NCBI GenBank assembly: GCA_964059195.1
Contig: CAXKWD010000004.1
Span: 117,011,938 to 117,075,937 of the forward strand
Reading direction: 5' to 3'
Length of the DNA: 64,000 bases
Source: Ectobius pallidus
Lineage: Eukaryota > Arthropoda > Insecta > Blattodea > Ectobiidae
Below are positions 43,717 to 54,639 of this stretch, piece by piece; position 1 is the stretch's first letter; each line of letters opens with the position of its first letter. The notes beneath the pieces were generated by a model. The model had not been told where the DNA came from, made no database searches, and saw only the letters and a list, made by a program, of their open reading frames with translations. The position numbers were made by a program, and so were the translations under genes.

Positions 43717-44374
43717 ATATAGCCTACATAAAAATGAATGTATGTGTGTCTGTCCTTTATGCATTACTATGCCAACCATCCGATCACCATGAAACTTTGG
43801 GAAGTTGTTGAATACATTCCCGCAAAGGCATGCTACATTTTTAATTTTAGCTTTCGTTCGCGAGTTATGAGTGAAAACGGGATTGAGACGTACATTTCTT
43901 GCGCTTTCGAAACATCAGTTTTCAGTTGTGAAATCAATTGCAGATGACTTTGCCTACTTTCGTCATACCTTGGAAATAAAAGCATCGCGATCGTTCGAAT
44001 TTTGTAAGCCCACCATGGCCGAATCATTTGTTTATAATGTCAAGGCACGCAGACGGATGAAATTTTAACCCTAGACGGAAGAAGAATAGTGAATATAGCC
44101 CTAAATGGACAAACATTATGCAGGGTTTTTTTTAGGCCAGGGAACTCGAATCTGAGGTTATTTTTCCCATGCTGCGCTTTCTAATTGTGGAATTCACTTC
44201 AAAGCCGGATTTACAGTTGTTTCATTAATTAGGCTTATCAATCGTTTAGTTTAGACCTATGAATGTTTCGTGTGCAAAGTGTTAGTAAATATAATAGTTT
44301 AATTATTTTGCTCTTAATTTATAATCTTCCTATTAATTATTGTGGGCGAAGCCGCGGGGATCTGCTATAAGCTA
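43717..44374 (+). mobile_element. Helitron, nearly complete non-autonomous copy
   Basis: It starts near TATATAGCCTACATAAAAATG, shares the 5' block with 42.97 kb and AAGCATCGCGATCG with other copies. It runs through GGGAACTCGAATCTGAGGTT to the 3' hairpin GTGGGCGAAGCCGCGGGGAT and CTGCTAT. The CTRR end has decayed to CTAT. It carries no Rep/helicase. Confidence 0.7.
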
Positions 44375-44568
44375 TAATAAGCTGTAGCTTATATAGCGTT
44401 TTCTGAGGAAATAGTTTGTGTGTGATAAGTCGTTCTTCCCCATTTCAAATTCTAAATACCTATATAAAGACCTTAAAGACCTCGAGTTTGAAAATCGAAA
44501 GTCCTTCATAAGTTATTTTCGCATTTACAAAATACAAAACCCGAGCGACGCCGGGCCTTTTAAGCTAG
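44375..44568 (+). mobile_element. Helitron (second family), 3' end
   Basis: This matches the last 150 bp of the 15.07-15.9 kb element and ends with the hairpin CCCGAGCGACGCCGGGCC and CTAG at 44565-44568. It lies directly against the 3' end of another Helitron. Confidence 0.8.
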
Positions 44569-45440
44569 TATACTTATAAAGCTTGCAGCCAAAGTCTCGA
44601 CTTATAAAACCATTGTATCATGAAATGTGATATTTTGTTATTCTTTAACTCTCAATGCACTTTATAATTTTGTGTATGTTCCAGACTTATGGAAGGATTC
44701 TAATTCCAGGTTCTTTATCCTTGTAATTAGCACCTCATCTCATTTCTAACGTTTGAAGTTCTCTCAATTGAATTCTTTATTACTAGCTTCACAAGACACA
44801 AGTTTAAAAAAATTATAGGCCTATTGTGATTTTTATTTTGTTTCTAAATATAATTTATTTGCTAAAGTAATGGAAACAAACTAAACATCCTGTCAAAAAA
44901 TTACATTATCCATTTAATAATTTTGTTTTCCATAAAATAAAAATATTCAATTAAAGGCTTTATTAAGTTGCTATTGCTTCACTTGGTAAAGACAAGGTGA
45001 CAACAGTAGGCCTACAATTGCCTAACTCTTCACAATGCACGTGATGATATTGTGGGGTAGTGAATATTTCAATTCACTGTTATGTGTTATATTTTTCTTC
45101 TTTCTCTTCTATGTTTTTTCCTCCTCTTTACACTAGTTCTTTTTATCTTATTCTCCTTCTTCAAACGTTTTAAATTAAGTCTGAGTATACTAACAACCAC
45201 CATTCCCAATAGTATTCTTCTGCCACTTCTCTTTTCATTTAAATACTCTCCCAGTTTACTTCCTTATTTTTTATATTTCAGTTCCTCTAATCTGACTTCC
45301 TCGGAACGTAAATTAATATATCCAGTCTCTCTCATGTTTTTCAATAGACTTTTTGCTTATATTTAAGATGGAACCGTTCTTTAGAAATCTGTTCCTTTTT
45401 TTTTTTAATATGCTTACATTTAATATTTAATTCCCTAACT
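44569..45440. other. Unassigned AT-rich, pyrimidine-rich DNA
   Basis: A CT-rich stretch (about 45085-45250) produces a leucine/phenylalanine-rich ORF that I regard as low-complexity noise. No gene was seen. Confidence 0.45.
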
Positions 45441-46215
45441 CAGTGTTTCCCAACCGGGGTTCCAGAGAAGCCTTAGGTTTCGCGACCCCATGTTCAGAAT
45501 TCAGCGGAAATCCGTAATAACTGTTAAGAACAAGTCATCGTTCATTCATATCGTTCGTAAAATCTTTTAAGAGTATGTCATCGTTTAATCATGTTCTTTC
45601 AGATGTACTTAACAAGTATTTCCCTTCATTATCGTCTGACTGGATCAGGACTCCCTTCATAGACAGTTAGGCAGCCTAGGTAACTTATTCGGCCTACAAA
45701 AAGAAGAGCATTTGGCTGAATGAAAAGTACTCGGGCATTAAAGGTAAAACTCAATGGACCGTCATTAGATGTGTGTCGGTGAAAAAATAAAGTTTTGCAA
45801 TCTCAGAGAAAGCTTTACCCTAGTACTGCAATTCTCCACTTCTCATTTATGTGAACAAGCATTCTCATGTTTTATATAGTTCAGTTTAGTTTTTAATTGC
45901 AATTAATCTTCAAAATATTTTAGGAGAATTTTAATGTGAATTTATTTAAACCTTTTATTTTATAAAGATAAAAATACAATTTAGTTTCTTTAAAACGTAA
46001 AATGTAAGTTAATGCTTTTATATGCATGCTACTACTAAGTAAATACTGTTTAAAAAATTGTATTTAAAACATACGAATTGTACTTTTGCTCGTCCACTGG
46101 ACAACACTATTTCATATTTTGGCCTAGATTGTGCCAGACTTCCAGAGTTCCCCAAGATCTACGCGTACGTAAATAATTCAGGGGTTCCCGAATCAAAAAT
46201 GGTTTAGAAACACTG
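45441..46215. mobile_element. Non-autonomous hAT element, 775 bp
   Basis: CAGTGTTTCCCAACCGGGGT on the left and GGTTTAGAAACACTG on the right are hAT-type termini. GGGGTTCC / GGGGTTCCCGAATC subterminal repeats support the assignment. The 8-bp flanks (CCCTAACT and CTCTTTTA) match poorly, so the target duplication has decayed or the copy is old. No transposase is recognisable. Confidence 0.75.
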
Positions 46216-47911
46216 CTCTTTTATTTCAGTTAATTCATTTTTTACATATTCTATCGTGAACTTCTCTATTTTTGTATATTTTCAATAATGTTTTATTGAA
46301 CTCAGTTGCCAACGCAATTTGCATGCACTCAAACTATTCACACCTGTTTTTGATCAAAGCTGAGTCTCGTCTGCATAGATAGACCCTATATAATTAGGAT
46401 GGAATATAAACTAATTCTACTCTTGGGAAGTATTAAAACCTATTAACTATTACAATAAATAGAACGTATTACTGAAACAGTGTTTCATTATTTTCGCCCG
46501 GTAATTTTAATGCTTTATTGGAAATTTCAGCAATTTAGGCCTCTTGTAATCTTGATGGAATTGTGCGTTTTGTTGGGCGTGTTATTTTAAACGTTACGCG
46601 AAATTTGAAATTGATTATAGATGAAATTAACTGTGCAGTCAGGTAATGTGGCGGCTGTAATACGATAACGCTATTTGTCCGTGACGTGCTGTTCCGAACA
46701 CAAAATGGAATGTGATTTTCCATTTACAGTACCTGCACGCAGTCTTAACGATTATAAAAACAAATACGTTCGTTGTATTCAGATGTGCGTGCTTTTTATG
46801 CTACCCGCTAACATAATTTTCGCATTGTGAATGTTTCTTTCAATATCCACATCAACATCATACTACAAGGATATTTGCTGCGACTCTAGTGTGTGTGTAT
46901 ATATATATATGTTCATATATGTATGTATATTAATATATTACTATAAATATAGTCATACTAGTGTTATATATATATATATATACATGTATATGTGTGTGTG
47001 TATGTGTGTATGTATTACCCTTGTATGACTATGTTTTGTAATATAACTACTGCTGCTGTTTTTATTAATACATTATGCAACGTCCCTATAATGAAGTTTA
47101 TTAAGACATGAATATTTTTTTGTGAAACGAGCAAAGCGAGTTTCATAATTTTCATACGATTGTCTTAATTACCATTATAGGCAAGTTGCATACGACTCTC
47201 TTTGTTCGACCATAATTAAATGTTTAAGTTTTGGGTTTTTAGAATACCTTCTTATTGATGAAGCAGACGACTCTGGCCATCAGCTGTTATAATTCTCGTC
47301 TTTCCGATAGATGGCAGGCTACAAAGCATGCAGGCCGCAGGGCTTCTTTTGACGCTTTAACTTTAAACAACACACATTAAAACACATATAATAGATATAT
47401 GAGCATTCATGAACCACAGATTACTGTCTCTGTTGGACACTACATGAGAATAGATGTTATGATAAAAATCTGTATCCAAATGGATAGCATTATGATACCG
47501 ATACGTCACATGTAATAAGCCTATTATAGTATGATACCCAATGTACAAATATGGCCAAACCTAGGTAGTGCAAGTGATGAACGTCTATGAGATTAAAAAA
47601 ACTTATTGTTTTTGTAGTTAAAAAAGAATGAATAAGCACACTTTTTCACGTTTGGTTATGTTAGGTTCAGGAATTAATATCGTATATACAAAACAAGGGC
47701 TCAGGCCGGAATAGTAAGAAAGCCATTATCTTCTAATGAGTAAGTATTAACACCTTGAAAGATACTAAACTTTTAAGCTCCTACAGTGCCCGTGGGGCAC
47801 AGGATATTAATTTTAGGACCCATTTTATTTTATATATTTTCGTAGTTTTGTTGAACCCTGTCACCTCTCAAAATATTCTCCTTTTTACCACTCTTGATCC
47901 TCGAACACATG
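46216..47911. other. Unassigned DNA with TG/TA microsatellites
   Basis: Dinucleotide runs at about 46889-47013 are the only structure I can support. ORFs in this interval follow the simple repeats or lack motifs. Confidence 0.4.
46889..47013. repeat. (TG)n/(TA)n compound microsatellite
   Basis: Alternating GTGTGT, TATATA and GTATGT tracts. Confidence 0.9.
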
Positions 47912-48060
47912 GACAGGTAGGAAAAAAAAAGCGGACCTACTAAAATATATAAGTTGCCGATATGAGCCACTGCGCTTGCCTAGCGGGTTCTAGGGATGCG
48001 CAGTGGCTCATATCGGCAACTTAGATATTTTGGTAGGTCCGTTTTTTCCCCCTACCTGTA
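47912..48060. mobile_element. Palindromic MITE, copy 2 (complete)
   Basis: Two ~65-base inverted arms, GACAGGTAGGAAAAAAAAAG... on the left and ...CCCCCTACCTGTA on the right, share TAAGTTGCCGATATGAGCC and CACTGCGC. They are separated by a loop of about 20 bases. The whole element is a hairpin. Copy 1 is at the start of the window. No clear target duplication is visible. Confidence 0.9.
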
Positions 48061-50818
48061 CATTCTTTAAAAATAAGTACGTATTACATGGCCAAGGTAC
48101 TGTAGCTAGAACAGTAATTATTTATTTATTTAACCATTTCACTCCTACTGCCAAATAAATTCGTCACCTTGAAAGTCGTATAAAAGCAGAGATACAAAAT
48201 GGAAGGATTTTTTTTATCCACAAGTTAGAATTGTCATGCATGAAAACCAGTTATTCTACCGAAATTTTCCTCATTGACTTCAAACTTAGAGACATTTGAT
48301 GATTTCACTAGATGATTACTTATATTAATACGTAAATTCAGTTCTGAAAGGGTCTGGTTATGTACATTTCCAATACTATAAAGGGACATATCTAGATTCT
48401 TCCCAGTATAGTATGATGATACGATTGTACGTAATGCTGATAACAGTTTCTGCTTATCAGAGAACAGTGCTATAGCTAGCTGCTAATGCGGGTAGTTACA
48501 TCTCTGTTCAGATAATGCTGCAAATGATAATGATCGGACATTATAGTCTGCGAATGTTAACATAATAGCTGCTATCTGTCACTCACAACGCATGTTATTA
48601 AAGGCATTTCCTCGGTGTTCATAATGGTTCGCATATGAATGCATGGGAATTTCGTAGGCCAGTAATATTTTTCTTGGGCTAAAAATAAAAGATGAAACCT
48701 AGGGAAACTAAGATGTCCGTTCGTCTATTTCAGCTATTTTCCTTTAAATGGCTGACGTAATCGAATTGTAATTCGGAATTATTATAGCATATAGCTTGCT
48801 TGCTGGGAGCTATTCCAAAGATGAGTATGTCAGGAATTAATTTTTACCTTATTTCAGGAATATCAATTTTTTGTGCAAGAAATCAATGGCATCTCGTAGG
48901 AATTACAACACGTATTTATTTCATTTTATAATTCATAGTGTATTGCGATTGGTGTTGTCAAAAGAATATCAAACAAAGTTATTTTTAATACTTTTAGCAG
49001 GTATAATAACTTTAAAATGATGCAATACGGTACTTTTATATTAAGGGATGTTGTAATTTTTTAGTCGAAAGAAAAAGAACGTTCCCCTATTTCTACCCCT
49101 TGCTCCGAAATTTTCCATTAACGGACACGACCGAGGTGTTCCATCTCTTTATTTTATGGATCAGTCTGGAAGTAATTTGTGCAAAATTACGGTAGTTATG
49201 GAGTTCATAAAAAGTATTTATATATGAGCTGGGTTGGTTTTGGAGTCTACAGATCATGAAAAGAAAAACTAGGTAGAAATTTTCCGAAAATCACACCATG
49301 GGAACGACTGCAATAGGTAATCTTTCTTCGGAATCTGAACGGTAACAGTGTTCACATCCTTTTAGAAGCTAGTTCTGTATAACAGTTTAATGTTTGTTTC
49401 TCCTAGAGCTAGCGGCAACTTCTCTAGCAAGACAGCATTGCGTGATACCGTATCCAACTTATGCTGGCGTTTCCACATAAAATTCTGAAGACTGGAAACA
49501 AAAGTCAATTAGGCTTAACTAGTATAGGTGTTTAGTACTGGTGAACCTCTTACTAAATACTTACTAATTTGAAGCGGTTTGTTCAAGAATAGAGATTAGT
49601 GAAGTGTATAATTCGTGGTACGCTTGCTTCCTTCAGCCTCGTAGATGATAATCCCTCAACGCGACCTGTGTTCCTTACATCTTACTTACCGTACTTACAT
49701 TCTCAGTGGCAATAGACAATTTCTAAACAAACTAAAGGATTATTAATTATTTTATGGAACCCGGAGGTTCATTGCCGCGCTTACATGAGCCTATTCTGTG
49801 CTAACTCCATCGAACCATCCCTCGCAAATCCTACTTCCCTTTTATGTTTTATTTTCAGTATTTGTATTAACAATGTGCCTGTAATTATTATTATATTTGT
49901 AATTTGTCATTTGTACTGTATGTGTGTGTGTGTGTGTTTTTTTTTTTGTCATTATGAGCGAATTGTATACCTAAAAGTAACTTGTAAATTCTACGCTTAG
50001 AATCTTTAAAATGAAATCAATTCAATCCAATATTTTTAGATATGTCTTTCCATCCCCATGCGCGTAACATGTCCAGCCCATTTATAGGAAAGTACATTTC
50101 ATTCACTAACCAACCACAGGATAATCTTCGATAATCGAAAAGCGGTTCAAAAGGATCCCTCTTTTCACAATAAAATTAATTTGACGTTGGTATCTAATAA
50201 AATACTTTAAATATACGATTTCTTTTATTCTATCAAGAACATATAAACAAGGTTGGGCCATTAATATACCAATAAGTATTTTACACGTAAAATATGTAAA
50301 ATACGTAATATAAAAACCTTTTTACACGTAAAGTAATAAACTAACATGTAATTGATTTGTGTGGCATGTGGTATCATTACTTTATTTTTCGTATTATAAT
50401 TCCCATCAGTGTTTTTACACACAAAATATTCTTTGATAATAGTTCATACAGTTATACAAGGCATATGAGATAAGCCAATGTGTGCATTAAAACGACGAAT
50501 TTCCTATAGTATTTAGATGCTCTGTTCCCTAATTCGGACACCCACGGCACAAGCGTAACAGACTTTCCTATTTCTCAATCCTCCAAAAATACTAACTTAT
50601 TGGGAATTCTTTATTTTAATACACGCATTGGCCCAGCTTATATGCCTTCTAAAACTGTCCTTGGAATAATGTACTACATGTAAGTGTGCAGTGGTCTGAT
50701 TGAAATGAGTATAACTTTACTTATTTTTTCAACTTCTTGCTTCTGTTAAATCATTGAACTCGCGTAGCTAGTTCTGCTACCATGTATTTATAATTCTCCA
50801 TCACAGTAACAAACATAT
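48061..50818. other. Unassigned AT-rich DNA
   Basis: Nothing beyond a (TG)n tract at about 49919-49937 can be supported in this interval. Confidence 0.4.
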
Positions 50819-50893
50819 CCCAATCCTGCCATCAGCCTTCGGTAGAAAGACACAGCGGTCGGGTGGTAGGGATGTAGCTCCACGGAGTTTAGT
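50819..50893 (+). mobile_element. tRNA-derived SINE (family A), short 3' fragment
   Basis: CCCAATCCTGCCATC, ACACAGCGGTCGGGTGGTAG and GGGATGTAGCTCCACGGAGT match the family A 3' end. It is strongly 5'-truncated, with an internal gap relative to the full copy. Confidence 0.85.
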
Positions 50894-51106
50894 AAGAAAT
50901 CTATCATTATGGGTTTTAAATATTTTTTTCTATTTCAGGTAGTTTTGAAAGCTTGTAATTTTTATTGTTGTTTGCAAGAAGGTTCAATATAATCTGTCAC
51001 CGACAGTATCTAATATTTTCGGTCCACATGTGGGGTGTAAATTAAGTTTATTAACAAACAAGCTCCGAATTAGAATTCTGCATCAGCGTGTTCCAATTCT
51101 ACTTCC

Positions 51107-51833
51107 TGATGTCCCAAAATAGCATCCCCGTGCGGCCGAATTACGTACGAGGATCTAAATTTTGTATGTAGAATTTATGAAACATAACAGAGTTAAACGG
51201 CGTAAGTATTTTTTTTTATTACGTTAATTGCAGTTATTTTACGCGACTTTCTATGCACGTCCAGTCCCAAACCTGCATATAAGCACACCGCCATTTTTTT
51301 CGAACTATATCCTGACCAGTTACAGACGATCGCTCCCTCACGAGCGGTTAAATGTTACCTTGGCCAAGTACCACGTTTAATTAAATTATGATTGATGCAC
51401 AGAAACTGAGGATGAACAGGGTAAAATTCTGATCGAGAAGGGGCTCACTGCCTTTAGTTATTTCATTAACGATTATTCCAGAAGATATTAAATTTAAAAA
51501 CCTCCACTCACATAGTAAATAAGGGTATTATAGAGTGATATTTACAAATTCGGACAGTATGCCCCCATAAATGAATTCGAAGAGCGAATTATTTACACAT
51601 AGGCTTCTGTATTGTAAAATAAGCAACAGTGTGCGGGTGGATGCGTCACGTTGACAAGCCCTGGCCTGATGGAGAGGGAACAATATAAAATCCAGTACAA
51701 GACCTTCATTCCCCCACCAGGCCACTTTGTTTACTCCTCCACATCTTCATTCACACGCTGTTGTGTTTTGTTTTCCTCCCGATGTCCCAAAATAGCATCC
51801 CCGTGCAGCCGAATTACGTAGGAGGATCTAAAT
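51107..51833. repeat. 55-bp direct repeat pair bracketing ~617 bp
   Basis: GATGTCCCAAAATAGCATCC ... GAATTACGTA.GAGGATCTAA occurs at about 51107-51161 and 51779-51833, differing at about four positions. Sequence outside the pair differs. The repeats are too long for a target-site duplication and too short for typical LTRs. The enclosed DNA has no recognised gene. Confidence 0.8.
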
Positions 51834-52649
51834 ATTAACAGAGAACAACTAAATTCTCTGCAAGTAACGATTGCACCAACCTTGTCGTCACATCAATGGG
51901 CGAAGTCAGAATCACCTGGTAGATGCGATATTGGGGGAATATACATTGTACCCAAAAAGATAACCGTGTAATTATTTATAGGCCTAATATCTGGTAATTG
52001 CATATTAACATGTTTATCAGATTAAAAGTAGTATATATGCCTACTATAATATATTAGTAATCTAGCATATAGACGATATTTCTTTTAAAATTTAATAACT
52101 TTTACATCCGCCAGCCACAATAGAAATTATGTAGTGAAAATACTCATTCCCTGCCTTTATTCTCTTGTTTGTTATACTACCCATACATACTGTCTCCATA
52201 GCCATAAAGTCTAAACAACTAATACGCACTCCCTGCAATGCGGCCTCTTATTCTGTATCAGAAGGTGAAGTTAAAAGTTGGTAATTATCAAGCATACGCT
52301 AGAGAAATTTATGCGACTTTACTCATGTAACTCATATTTTTAGTCTGGATTTTCTACTTTTGTCTAATTTTTAATAGGTTATATAAGGAATAACAACTTT
52401 ATTACACGGGTTTTTGCATCTTGATGTAATATACATAGGCCTATACCTATTATACTTATTTCCAGAGACTGGATTTTAAAAGGGAAAATGTTTAATCAAA
52501 AAAGGACAAAAAGTAAAAATGATTGCCATATAACTTAGAAGTATAATTAATAAGGGATACATGTTTGCCTCATCTTTCACTTCATTTCATTAAAAAATGA
52601 GTTTTAACTCGATCACATTTAACATTTCCACATGCCTGAATGTCAGATT

Positions 52650-52672
52650 CTGTCTCTGTCTCTGTCTCTGTG
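52650..52672. repeat. (TGTCTC)n microsatellite
   Basis: A short hexanucleotide run. Confidence 0.85.
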
Positions 52673-52689
52673 TACAAAAAAAAATACCT

Positions 52690-52947
52690 TTAAACATCAA
52701 CAAAAACAGAGTGGTGAATATTTGGTTCGAACTCTAAATATGTCATTGACTTCACTAGTTTTTCAGTGTCTCGATTTTTAGACAAACTTTGACTGAGCTT
52801 GACTTTGGCAAATCCTTCGTGTATGTTTGCAGCTTCTTGTACCATACCCCACTGTGACTCTTTAAATAAACACTCCTCCAGTTGCGTGATAACCCCTGGT
52901 AGAAAATTAAAATTAAATTGCCTCAGTAAAGCCTTTGCTTTCAGCAC
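52690..52947 (-). pseudogene. Unrecognised coding-like fragment
   Basis: Eighty-five codons on the minus strand, open from about 52947 to a TAA, with protein-like composition (LPGVITQLEECLFKESQW, VQEAANIHEGFAKVKLSQSL, ending HHSVFVDV). There is no ATG at its beginning, no convincing splice acceptor and no family I recognise. It could be a processed-gene or transposon fragment, or chance. Confidence 0.3.
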
Positions 52948-53966
52948 GAGGAATTATTTTTTTCTATGATGAACCATTTTAAAAATATATTAACAAAAAG
53001 AAGATCGGAAAAGGAAAGTTCCTAAAAAAATTAACTTTGGCTATAAAAAGGGGGAAAGGGAACTTAAAACCACCTTAAATATTGAAATAGCTATCTTTTT
53101 CGACTTATCCCCTGATACAAAGATACCAGGGAGAACAACAGGGTTTTTAAAGTTAACTATTGAGCAGAATAACTTATATGTACTTATTTATAATTCACTT
53201 GCTTTTTATGCTGACTAGACATAAGAAAACACTCATTAAGTGTTTTATAAATAAATATCAGTAAAATGTAGGAGTAATATTATGATTTTCTTTAAAAAGT
53301 ATAGTAGACAATATAGTGTTACATTTCTCTTTCTTTGTCTTGTGCATAGTAAAAGCATGAACGGCCGTTTAGGCCCGTGCACTAGATTTATTCTATGGAT
53401 AATGTATTTAATGTGTATATAAGAATAAAGATGCACCTTACTGTATCAGATTACAATGATTTTATCAGTCATTTAGTATCCTAGGCATAAATAGTTAATA
53501 AAGTTAAATAATACAAAAGTTATTACACTTTAAAAATTCACATACCATATATGTTCATTTACCATGAATCTGTATAGGCTCTAATAACATACAGATAAAA
53601 AGTATCGGGGTCACATCTTATAACATACAAAAAACTTTTTTTAGGTTATATCTTTTTACCAGTCAATCGTATAAGCTATTACGTCTGTTAATAAAACATT
53701 TGCAAATGTGAATCTAGGAGTCCAGGTTAATTGCTAGTAAACTTATTATTTTTGTATGTTGTTACTTCCAGATTTGTGAGCTCAGGTGTTAACGTAGATT
53801 TTCCTCTTTGTTCAATCCCTGGTTCCTTTTTTTTACTTTTTCTTTGTAAAATTTGGGAATTCAAGTAAGTTCAAACATAAGCAAAATGCAGTAATATTGC
53901 TCTGTGATTATAGTTTAGTGCTATCAAATAATTTATGAATTTATGAAATAGGCCTATTCATTTATA
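52948..53966. other. Unassigned AT-rich DNA
   Basis: No supportable feature. Confidence 0.4.
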
Positions 53967-54129
53967 CGAGGGTAAGTCTGTAAGTATCCGCACTTTTTAT
54001 TTAATCTTTCGTAGGTTGGCTGTACCGCTTTGTGCTCGTGCACGTCGACATGTTCATTTACCTATTTACCTCGCTTGTGGAATGTTTGACCGTTATGACT
54101 CCACTGATGTCGCGCTGTTGCACATTAAA

Positions 54130-54236
54130 ATGGCTACACCGCTCAGCGTTTGCACCAAAGAAGAACAGCGTGCAGTGATCCGTTTCTTGTCGTCTGAAGA
54201 TGTACCAGGAGCCGATATCCATCGAAGAAGTCTTAT
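54130..54236 (+). pseudogene. Mariner transposase N-terminus
   Basis: The ATG at 54130 begins MATPLSVCTKEEQRAVIRFL and continues to GADIHRR, the conserved start and helix-turn-helix region of insect mariner transposases. It stops where the second element's 3' terminus begins. Confidence 0.85.
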
Positions 54237-54269
54237 CGGTAAGTCAATAAGTATCAGCACTCTTTTTTT

Positions 54270-54475
54270 TTTAATTTATTGCATCAACAATACAAAACTT
54301 TCAGTTGCCTCATTTTCAGCTTAGTCCCCTTGTTTCTCAGCGCACTTGATCCATCATTGCACAAGCTTCCTGATGCCCTCAGAAAAAAGTGTTCGGCTTA
54401 GTAGCGAGCCACCTATGCACCGCTTCCTTACGCTGTTCTTCTTTGGTGCACACGCTGAGCGGTGCAGCCGTATTT
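54270..54475 (-). pseudogene. Mariner transposase with internal deletion
   Basis: On the minus strand the N-terminal segment (TKEEQR equivalent) is joined directly to a C-terminal segment, KEAVHRWLATKPNTFFSEGI, then RKLVQ, a stop and IKCAEKQGD. The catalytic centre is missing. Internal deletion of this kind is the usual decay route of mariners. Confidence 0.85.
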
Positions 54476-54639
54476 AATGTGCAACAGCGCAACACACAGT
54501 GGAGTCATAACGGTCAAACATGCCACAAGCAGAGACAAATTAATATAATATTGACGTGCGCGAGCACAAAACTGTACAGCCAGCCTACAAAAGGTTAAAC
54601 AAAAAGTGCATATACTTATTGACTTAGCCTAACCTCGTA

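Larger units (their letters stand above)
53967..54637. mobile_element. Chimeric fold-back of two deleted mariners
   Basis: TA flanks CGAGGGTAAGTCTGTAAGTA on the left and its inverted partner, ending AACCTCG, on the right. The arms are ~240 bp. From 54637 down to about 54237 lies an internally deleted mariner on the minus strand, with its own 3' terminus GGTAAGTCAATAAGTATCAG at about 54236. The remaining 53967-54236 is the 5' end of a second copy on the plus strand. Confidence 0.88.

Noticed and set aside
45082..45366. 94-codon hydrophobic ORF resembling a membrane protein
   Set aside because: Produced by a pyrimidine-rich tract giving Leu/Phe/Ser codons; no ATG context or family similarity.
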